Part shown: piece by piece, positions 1 through 4,850 of the stretch
How the letters are laid out: every line of letters begins with the position of its first letter
How positions within the stretch are numbered: position 1 is the stretch's first letter
NCBI GenBank assembly: GCA_031288935.1
Contig: JAITQL010000058.1
Coordinates: 1 to 6,340, forward strand
Origin: Tannerella sp.
Lineage (GTDB): Bacteria; Bacteroidota; Bacteroidia; Bacteroidales; Tannerellaceae
Direction of reading: 5' to 3'
DNA: 6,340 bases
Notes under the pieces: generated by a model
Told to the model about the DNA's origin: nothing
Seen by the model: the letters and a program-made list of their open reading frames with translations, nothing else
Databases searched by the model: none
Program-made: the position numbers and the translations under genes

Positions 1-43
1 GCGCGGCGAATGCCCGGACAACCGCCTGTCCCTGCAAACAACG

Positions 44-231
44 GAAGGGCAACGCCCTTTAAGCAGTAGCACGGGGCAACGCCCTGTGATCCCGTCGGCG
101 ATTGCCGCGAAGCCCTGAACGGGCGCACGCCCGGATATGTATCTGCGCGCGCCCTTTCAGGGCTTGGGGATTGTCGCACCGCCATACCCGGGGCGTTGCC
201 CTGTGCTATTGCTTAAAGGGCGTTGCCCTTC
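44..231. repeat. Nested long imperfect inverted repeat (about 190 bp)
   Basis: The outer arms, 44-87 and 188-231, are 44 bases each and match at 40 of 44 positions when one is reverse-complemented. Both carry the motif GGGCAACGCCC twice. Inside them is a second inverted pair, 110-126 and 149-165, matching at 16 of 17. The whole block could fold into a long two-stage hairpin as RNA or a cruciform as DNA. Open frames cross it on both strands but have no ribosome binding site and no protein-like composition, so I read it as non-coding. It resembles a miniature inverted-repeat or REP-type element. I see no terminal target duplication and cannot name a family. Confidence 0.75.
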
Positions 232-246
232 GTGCCGGAATCCCTC

Positions 247-285
247 GCTCCCCTCTCTTGTGGAGAGGGGTCGGGGGAGAGGTCG
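247..285. repeat. Interspersed CTCTC/GAGAG hairpin repeat
   Basis: A perfect 8-bp stem, CCCCTCTC at 250-257 with GAGAGGGG at 263-270 and a 5-base loop, is followed by a G-rich tail (GGGGGAGAGG, 273-282). The pattern of a CCCTCTCC-type arm, a short loop, then GGAGAGGG and a GGGGGAGAGG tail is one I recognise from memory as an abundant intergenic repeat in Bacteroidetes genomes. No T-tract follows, so it is not a standard intrinsic terminator. The run of G blocks from 267 to 293 could also form a G-quadruplex on the plus strand. Confidence 0.55.
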
Positions 286-304
286 GACGGGACTGGTGGA
301 AGGT

Positions 305-430
305 TGCGAAACCCCCGCCGACCCCCCGGTCATGCTTTCGCAACCCTGCGAAACCCCCGCCGACCCCCCGGTCATGCTTTCGCAACCCTGCGAAACCTCC
401 GCCGAGGTCTCCGTGCCACTTTCGCAACCT
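305..430. repeat. Three tandem 42-bp units with palindromic ends
   Basis: The units lie at 305-346, 347-388 and 389-430. The first two are identical over 42 bases. The third has the same length but differs in its centre. Each unit begins TGCGAAA and ends TTTCGCA plus CC, so every copy has complementary ends (9 bp in the first: GTTGCGAAA at 303-311 against TTTCGCAAC at 336-344) around a C-rich middle. Because 42 is a multiple of three, frames stay open across the array on both strands and give 14-residue repeats. Those peptides have no start context, so I take the array as non-coding. Confidence 0.85.
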
Positions 431-514
431 TCCGCCACCGTTCGGCAAAGCGTCGCCATGTCGAACGGGGAGGCACGTCTCCACCGGCAATACCGTCCCT
501 GCAAAAAACACCGC

Positions 515-653
515 CGTCCCTGCGAGGCACGAAGCAGGCCGGGGAATGAAGAATTAATAATTAATAATGAAGAATGAAGAATGATGAAATGCCGCGCCCC
601 GTCATTCTCCATTCTCCATTCCTCCGGATTGCTTCACTGCGTTCGCAAGGACG
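515..653. repeat. Inverted pair of TTGCGA..GAAGCA elements around an AT-rich core
   Basis: The left copy (515-542) reads CGTCCCTGCGAGGCACGAAG and continues CAGGCCGG. The right copy (624-653), read on the minus strand, starts CGTCCTTGCGAACGCAGTGA and ends AGCAATCCGG. This is a well-known style of interspersed intergenic repeat in Bacteroidetes and some other phyla (from memory). Between them, 543-623 holds AT-rich direct repeats of GAATGAA / GAAGAAT type. Their plus-strand copies (about 563-585) face complementary CATTCTCCATTC copies (603-620), giving a second imperfect hairpin inside the first. No gene is visible here. Confidence 0.65.
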
Positions 654-733
654 GGGCACGGCAGTCTTTTCAGGATACCTGTTGCCGTATGGCAAACCCC
701 GCCCCGTGTTTGTATTCATACATTTTGCTGCAC

Positions 734-771
734 AAAAAAAGCGTGCAAACCGTTGCTGCCGGTTTACACGC
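734..771 (-). terminator. Leftward intrinsic terminator
   Basis: Read on the minus strand, the stem GCGTG-x-AAACC (771-760) pairs with GGTTT-x-CACGC (752-741), with one internal mismatch and a loop of about seven bases. It is followed at once by seven T residues (complement of A734-A740). This is the standard intrinsic terminator layout, and it lies 29 bases beyond the TAG stop of the short ORF at 800-952, as expected for the end of that unit. Confidence 0.7.
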
Positions 772-799
772 TTTGCGGCAAATTGAATATGAACGCTTG

Positions 800-952
800 C
801 TAACAGTAAGGTTTTACTGTTGTATCAGCTGCTTTTTTACGAAAATATTCAATGATTTCTTCTTTTGTCATCTTCGATCACATACTGCTTAATCTGTCCC
901 GTTGTTGCCGCATGAATTTTACGGCGTCAAACTGCTTTTCAATCGTCTTCAT
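800..952 (-). pseudogene. Short 50-codon ORF interrupted by an in-frame TGA
   Basis: Read leftward from the ATG at 952-950, the frame gives MKTIEKQFDAVKFMRQQRDR then LSSM, a TGA at 880-878, then SKMTKEEIIEYFRKKAADTT and VKPYC, and a TAG at 802-800. The composition is clearly protein-like: hydrophilic, probably helical, rich in Lys, Glu and Arg. It resembles in style the short Bacteroidetes proteins of the FDAVKxMR type that often sit beside toxin genes. That resemblance is from memory and I see no toxin partner here. The two halves look like one protein split by a nonsense mutation, because TGA serves as a normal stop in the nearby lipoprotein and radical SAM genes. Its start overlaps the stop of the preceding short ORF by ATGA. 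A terminator follows 29 bases downstream. It could instead be two separate micro-ORFs. Confidence 0.45.
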
Positions 953-1080
953 GTCTTTATCATTTGTTTATCTGCCGGCAAAGATATGTCATCCGTCCAA
1001 ACCGCACAAATTCCATTCACAAAATCGTGTAGCGCAATCTGTCAACGAGCGATTGCAGGATTCATTCCCTTCGTTTTCAT
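949..1080 (-). pseudogene. Short 43-codon ORF interrupted by an in-frame TGA, coupled to the next ORF
   Basis: Read leftward from the ATG at 1080-1078, the frame gives MKTKGMNPAIAR, a TGA at 1044-1042, then QIALHDFVNGICAVWTDDIS and LPADKQMIKT, ending in a TGA at 951-949. That stop overlaps the ATG of the next short ORF (ATGA, 952-949). A good ribosome binding site, GGAGGGAAT, lies directly before the start, and a second GGAGG lies a little further upstream. The strong start signal, protein-like composition and four-base overlap support a real ancestral reading frame. The early TGA would leave only a 12-residue peptide. I recognise no family. It is either a decayed gene or a short leader peptide whose downstream open run is fortuitous. 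Confidence 0.35.
979..1010 (-). promoter_or_regulatory. Candidate leftward Bacteroidetes-type promoter
   Basis: On the minus strand a -33 box TTTG (1010-1007) and a -7 box TATCTTTG (986-979) are separated by 20 bases. They match the Bacteroidetes consensus TTTG-N19-21-TAnnTTTG exactly. It would start a transcript near 970 carrying the ORF that begins at 952, and ending at the terminator at 771-734. The site lies inside the preceding short ORF, so it may be an internal promoter or a chance match. Confidence 0.4.
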
Positions 1081-1559
1081 ATTCCCTCCGGGTTGTTTCC
1101 TCCTTATTGTTTGTTTGTCGAATAATTCGTGTTCAGGTGCGCCTTGCATATCCTGCAAGTCAGGAGACTTGCGTTTAACCTCGACATGGCGAAAATATGC
1201 CGCAGGCTGCGGGAGACTTCCTGCAGTATGCAGGAGATGTGTGGCAGTGTGAGTTGCGCAGGTTTAGTATGGGTTGGCGTAGCTGTCCCTTCACTCAAAC
1301 GCTTTCAGCAGCCTGCGCCTGCTGTTCAAAAGGAACCGTCAGGCTTGTTGCCGTCACCGTTCCGCCTTCATATTGTGAACCGTTGAACAGGGATCATCCG
1401 CTTTTTTTATGCGGAAGGCAAAATAAGGTGTTCGCCGCGGCGTGCGGAACGGCGTGCACGGGGGATGCGGGGTTGAAAACAAGGCGTTTGAAGGGGATCG
1501 GGGCAGCGAGCGTTTTTTTTCATTATGCATGTATGCGTGCGCGGTTCGTAAATTAATTG
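1081..1559. other. Long intergenic region without a supportable gene
   Basis: Open frames on both strands here (for example 1129-1386 plus, 1104-1298 minus) lack ribosome binding sites and protein-like composition, so I do not call them. The stretch holds short repeated motifs around CTTGC/GCAAG and CTGCAGTATGCAG (1143-1235), and a TCCGC / GCGGA mini-hairpin with a T7 loop (1397-1415). It also has an eight-T run (1513-1520) and a 20-base perfectly alternating pyrimidine-purine tract (1524-1543). A leftward open run of about 30 codons ending near 1294 looks faintly protein-like but has no start. It may be a gene remnant. Confidence 0.5.
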
Positions 1560-1567
1560 TATTTTTG
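1537..1567 (+). promoter_or_regulatory. Candidate promoter of the GH92 gene
   Basis: TATTTTTG at 1560-1567 matches the Bacteroidetes -7 consensus TAnnTTTG exactly. The -33 position about 19-20 bases upstream (around 1536-1540, CGTGC) matches TTTG only weakly. Transcription would start near 1573-1575 and leave a leader of about 110 bases before the ATG at 1682. A poor -33 box could mean that an activator is needed, which is common for glycan-utilisation genes (inference). Confidence 0.45.
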
Positions 1568-1648
1568 CAGGCGCAGGAATCGTTTCATGAAGGCGTTTTG
1601 CACAAAATGAGGCTGCATGACGGACAGCATGGCCTGTCAAACTTACAG

Positions 1649-1663
1649 AATTGTTGAACAATT
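1649..1663. promoter_or_regulatory. 15-bp palindrome in the GH92 leader
   Basis: AATTGTT-G-AACAATT is a perfect 7-bp inverted repeat around one central base. It ends 18 bases before the ATG at 1682 and just before the weak ribosome binding site AGGAA (1669-1673). It could be an operator for a dimeric regulator. As RNA its single-base loop is too tight to fold fully. No regulator gene is present in the window. Confidence 0.3.
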
Positions 1664-1681
1664 ATAACAGGAACATTACAG

Positions 1682-3916
1682 ATGAAAAAGTCTTTTTGTA
1701 TTTTACTGGCCGCCACGCTGGCGGCATGTGCTTCCGGTACGGGAGAGAAAGAGGATGCGCAGGCATCGCTGACGCAGTACGCGGATCCGTTCATCGGAAC
1801 GGCTTATGTCGGGCATACGCACCCTTCGGCTTCGCTGCCGTTCTCGATGGTGCAGGTCGGCCCGGATACGGGCACGGAGGGATGGGAACACTGTTCGGGG
1901 TATTACGATGCCGACCGGTCGGTGACGGGGTTCTCGCATACGCACCTCAGCGGTACGGGCGCTTCGGAAATGGGTGACATTCTGGTGATGCCGGTGACGG
2001 GGGCGATCCGCTTCGGGGCGGGAACGAACGAAGACCCGGACAGCGGTTACCGGTCACGCTTCCAGCAGTCGAACGAAGTGGCACGGGCGGGTTACTACAA
2101 AACCGTGCTGGACGATTACGGCATTACGGCGGAGATGACGCTCAGCCCGCGCGCGGGTTTCCACCGCTACCGTTTCCCTGCAAGCCCGCAGGCCGGTATT
2201 CTTTTCGACATGGAACACGGAATCGGCGACCAAACGTACAGCAGTTTCATTCGGGTGGTCGATGATACGACGGTCGTGGGGATGCGCAAGTCGAACGGTT
2301 TTACACGCAATCACGGGTATTACTTTGCCGCTCGCTTCTCGAAACCGTTCGGACGGACGACGGTCTGGCGCGACAGCGTCGTTTCCGAAGACCGCTACGT
2401 GGAGGGAACCGCCGTCAAGATGCACGTCGCCTTTGCCACCTCCGACGGCGAAGAGATACAGCTCAAGGTGGCGCTCTCGACTACGGGCGTGGGAGGTGCA
2501 CTGAAGAACCTGGCCGCGGAACTCCCCTCGTGGGACTTCGACGGGGTGCGCAAACAGGCAAACGATACGTGGGAGGAATACCTGTCGCACATTCGGATCG
2601 ACCCTGTGGACGAAGTTCAAAAGACCGCCTTCTACACGTCCATGTATCACGCGCTGCTGATGCCCAACCTGGTGACGGATGTTGACGGAATGTATTACGG
2701 CTGGGACAAGGAGCTTCACCAGAGCACGAAGGGCGACATGTATACCAATTTCTCGCTGTGGGACACGTATCGGGCGTTGCATCCGTTCCTGAGCCTGATG
2801 TTTCCGGAGCAGAACAGTCAATTTGTCAAGTCCATGCTGGAGCGCCACCGGCAGACGGGTCTTCTGCCAACGAACGAATACGGTCTGTGCGAGACGTGGT
2901 GTATGATCGGCAACCATGCCATCCCGGTGATTGTAGATGCCTTCCTGAAAGGGGACACGTCGTTCGATCCGCAGAGGGCGTACGATGCCGTCCGGCACGC
3001 CCAGACGTCGGAGCATACGAAAGCGGACTGGGGGAATTATGACAAGTACGGTTATTTCCCGTTCGACCTGAGTGCATCGGAATCCGTATCGCGCACACTG
3101 GAATCGGGCTACGACGACTATTGCGTGGCGCTGATGGCGCAGGCGCTGGGCAAGGAGGAGGACTACCGGTTCTTCATGCACCGCGCCGGTTTTTACAAGA
3201 ACCTCTATGACCCGTCCGTCATGCTGGTGCGTGCCCGCGACTCGAAGGGCCACTGGCGTACGCCGTTCCAGTCTTTCGCGCTGACGAGCGAGTCGGAGGG
3301 CGGCGACTATACCGAAGGAAACGCCTGGCAGTGGACGTGGCACATTCAACACGACGTGCCGGGGTTGATCGACCTCTTCGGGTCGAAGGAGGCTTTCGTG
3401 ACGAAACTCGATTCGCTGTTCTTCATTAACCCGGACGAACTGCCCGGCATTGTGGAGGTACCGGACGTCACCGGCCTGATAGGCCTGTATGCTCACGGCA
3501 ACGAACCGAGCCACCACATCGCCTACATATACAGCTATGCCGACCGTCCGGACAAGACGGCAGAGATCATCCGCGAGGTGTTCGACAAGTTCTACCTGCC
3601 CACGCGCGACGGACTGTGCGGCAATGACGACTGCGGACAGATGTCGGCCTGGTATCTCTTCTCCGGGATGGGCTTTTATCCGGTAGACCCGGTGTCGGGC
3701 GAATACGTGCTGGGCGCGCCGCAGATCCGGGAAGTGTCGCTCGCTTTGCCCGGAGGAAAGGTCTTTACGGTCAAGGCGAACAACCTGTCCGCAGCAAACC
3801 GCTACGTACAGGCCATCCGGCTGAACGGACAGCCCGTGAGCGGGAAAACCGTCCGCTACAAGGATATTCGCGACGGCGGCCTGCTCGAATTTGACATGAC
3901 CGGCGTCCGCAATTAA
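1682..3916 (+). CDS. GH92 family alpha-mannosidase, lipoprotein
   Basis: This is an exo-acting alpha-mannosidase of glycoside hydrolase family 92, calcium-dependent and inverting in characterised members, which trims mannose from N-glycans or yeast mannan. The 744-residue length is normal for the family. Residues 1-16 form a lipoprotein signal with lipobox LAAC (Cys16), so the enzyme should be anchored to the outer or periplasmic membrane. The N-terminal beta-sandwich (about 30-260) opens with YADPFIGT and carries GFSHTHLSGTG (83-93). The (alpha/alpha)6 catalytic domain follows, with EGNAWQW (Glu545, the likely general acid), HGNEPSHH (605-612) and GNDDCGQMSAWY from 647, whose acidic residues fit the catalytic base. 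The start is supported by the signal peptide and by AGGAA 8 bases upstream. Linkage preference (alpha-1,2, 1,3 and so on) cannot be read from sequence. No SusC/SusD or sulfatase partner lies nearby, and a strong terminator follows, so it appears monocistronic. Confidence 0.96.
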   Translation: MKKSFCILLAATLAACASGTGEKEDAQASLTQYADPFIGTAYVGHTHPSASLPFSMVQVGPDTGTEGWEHCSGYYDADRSVTGFSHTHLSGTGASEMGDILVMPVTGAIRFGAGTNEDPDSGYRSRFQQSNEVARAGYYKTVLDDYGITAEMTLSPRAGFHRYRFPASPQAGILFDMEHGIGDQTYSSFIRVVDDTTVVGMRKSNGFTRNHGYYFAARFSKPFGRTTVWRDSVVSEDRYVEGTAVKMHVAFATSDGEEIQLKVALSTTGVGGALKNLAAELPSWDFDGVRKQANDTWEEYLSHIRIDPVDEVQKTAFYTSMYHALLMPNLVTDVDGMYYGWDKELHQSTKGDMYTNFSLWDTYRALHPFLSLMFPEQNSQFVKSMLERHRQTGLLPTNEYGLCETWCMIGNHAIPVIVDAFLKGDTSFDPQRAYDAVRHAQTSEHTKADWGNYDKYGYFPFDLSASESVSRTLESGYDDYCVALMAQALGKEEDYRFFMHRAGFYKNLYDPSVMLVRARDSKGHWRTPFQSFALTSESEGGDYTEGNAWQWTWHIQHDVPGLIDLFGSKEAFVTKLDSLFFINPDELPGIVEVPDVTGLIGLYAHGNEPSHHIAYIYSYADRPDKTAEIIREVFDKFYLPTRDGLCGNDDCGQMSAWYLFSGMGFYPVDPVSGEYVLGAPQIREVSLALPGGKVFTVKANNLSAANRYVQAIRLNGQPVSGKTVRYKDIRDGGLLEFDMTGVRN

Positions 3917-3953
3917 ACGGGAAGCGCATTTCCCCGGCACTTCCCCCTGTTTT

Positions 3954-4003
3954 CTCCGCGTCCGGCCGCGCAATCAACGCGCAGCCGGGCGCGGAGTTCG
4001 TTT
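3954..4003 (+). terminator. Strong hairpin terminator after the GH92 gene
   Basis: The arm starting CTCCGCG-CCGGC type at 3954-3971 pairs with the arm ending CGCGGAG at 3996. About 17 of 19 positions are complementary and the rest can be G-U pairs, with a loop of about five bases around 3972-3977. A T-rich run (TTCGTTTATT, 3997-4006) follows. It sits 38 bases after the GH92 stop and should separate that gene from the downstream operon. Confidence 0.75.
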
Positions 4004-4080
4004 ATTCCGTCTTCCTTTCCCTGTCCAAAGGGTTAATGTTGATTAAATATGGGCGCCGGCGTGCAACGGACGGAGTCGAT

Positions 4081-4109
4081 TTTGCATCCTGATGTTGTAA
4101 ATATAATAG
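4081..4109 (+). promoter_or_regulatory. Weak candidate promoter of the radical SAM operon
   Basis: TTTG at 4081-4084 is followed after 17 bases by TATAATAG (4102-4109), which keeps only the TA of the Bacteroidetes -7 box. The spacing is short for this phylum. The AT-rich stretch between the terminator and the first ORF is the natural place for the operon promoter. An alternative -7-like site, TAAATATG, lies at 4044-4051. Neither is convincing alone. Confidence 0.25.
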
Positions 4110-4122
4110 GGAAGGAGATGGC

Positions 4123-4365
4123 ATGTTACGAAGAGTTTTCAGGGAATTGATGAAGTGTGCGGACTGGATATGCGGTGGAAAGAGGATGCAACCGGGCATC
4201 CCGGAATGTATGGCGGCGTGTGCGGCGGAGCAAAGCGGTGCGCCCGGTCGCGGCGATGTGCCGGAGCATTATTCCGCCCTGATGCAGGCCTTTCTGTCGG
4301 ATGAAGCATTTCCGGTTGCCGGTGCGTCCGGCGAGGCGGCGGAAGAAACGTACGGAGAAGAATAA
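4123..4365 (+). CDS. Small cysteine-containing protein of unknown family, first in the rSAM operon
   Basis: I do not recognise this 80-residue protein. A strong ribosome binding site, AAGGAG (4112-4117), 5 bases before the ATG supports translation from this start. The N-terminal third is basic and carries all four cysteines (Cys12, Cys17, Cys29, Cys33) together with CGGKRMQPGIPEC. The middle (48-63) includes EHYSALMQAFLSDEAF and may be helical. The tail is small-residue-rich and acidic (GEAAEETYGEE). There is no signal peptide or membrane segment. It ends 29 bases before the lipoprotein gene on the same strand, so the two are probably co-transcribed. It could be a peptide substrate, a chaperone-like partner of the radical SAM enzyme, or an unrelated small protein. 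It lacks the GG leader motif of the Bacteroidales peptide precursors that I know. Confidence 0.65.
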   Translation: MLRRVFRELMKCADWICGGKRMQPGIPECMAACAAEQSGAPGRGDVPEHYSALMQAFLSDEAFPVAGASGEAAEETYGEE

Positions 4366-4394
4366 AGGGAATGATCCATTAAAGAACAGAGCTG

Positions 4395-4850
4395 ATGAAA
4401 ATAAACTATCGTCCCCTGATCAGGGGAACCAACTGGGCGCTGGCCGGTATCCTGTCGGCGCTGGGCTTTCCGTCGTGCGACAGGGAGTATAGAGTGGAAT
4501 ACGGCACGCCGTATGCCACGTATCATTTCCGTGGAAAGATTGTGAACGAAGCAGGCGAGCCTGTGCCGGACATCAAGATAGAGGCAGGCGCGTCGAACCA
4601 TGAGCCGAAAGGCAATCCGGGATTAAGCCGTGCCACGGGAGAGTATGCCGTGTCGCTTCAGTCCTTCCCGGCTGATAACATACGACTGTACGTAAGCGAC
4701 ATCGACGGCGACGCCAACGGCTCCTTCCAGAACGACACCGTTGGCGTGAATATTCTGCCGGGCGATTATAAGAAGGAGAAAGGGAGCGGCACGTGGGATG
4801 ACGGTACGGTAGACAGGGAAATCAACATCGTCCTGAAAGAAAAGCAATGA
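4395..4850 (+). CDS. Radical SAM-associated putative lipoprotein (TIGR04134-like)
   Basis: This 151-residue secreted protein has a basic N-terminus (Lys2, Arg6, Arg10), a hydrophobic stretch (WALAGILSALGF, 14-25) and Cys28 as the only cysteine and presumed lipid-attachment site. The lipobox FPSC is unusual, with Phe at -3 where Leu is normal. After Cys28 come EYGTPYATY (35-43) and a beta-rich segment with FRGKIVNEAGEPVPDIKI (45-62). The latter has the pattern of the carboxypeptidase-regulatory-like fold. A DIDGDANGSFQND motif (102-114) resembles an acidic metal-binding loop. These features match what I recall of the lipoprotein family found with a dedicated radical SAM enzyme in Bacteroidales. 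Its stop overlaps the enzyme's start, which indicates translational coupling. It may be the enzyme's substrate or a partner, though its predicted export means any modification would have to precede secretion. No strong ribosome binding site precedes the ATG. Confidence 0.85.
   Translation: MKINYRPLIRGTNWALAGILSALGFPSCDREYRVEYGTPYATYHFRGKIVNEAGEPVPDIKIEAGASNHEPKGNPGLSRATGEYAVSLQSFPADNIRLYVSDIDGDANGSFQNDTVGVNILPGDYKKEKGSGTWDDGTVDREINIVLKEKQ

Noticed and set aside
305..430. CRISPR-like array
   Set aside because: The units are directly adjacent with no unique spacers, there are only three, and no cas genes are present.
102..612. Several overlapping open frames of 100-150 codons on both strands
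   Set aside because: They run through inverted and tandem repeats. Their peptides are low-complexity translations of those repeats, with no start signals.
800..1080. Reassignment or recoding of TGA in the two short ORFs
   Set aside because: TGA is the normal stop of the lipoprotein and radical SAM genes in the same window, and no selenocysteine-type stem-loop is evident. Nonsense mutation is simpler.
1104..1386. Short open frames on both strands between 1104 and 1386
   Set aside because: They have no ribosome binding site, an odd Cys/Ser/Arg-rich composition, and overlap one another on opposite strands.
2054..3973. Long 639-codon minus-strand open frame opposite the GH92 gene
   Set aside because: It is rich in Arg, His and Val without recognisable motifs, and it lies fully antisense to a clear enzyme. 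GC-rich codon use on the sense strand produces such shadows.
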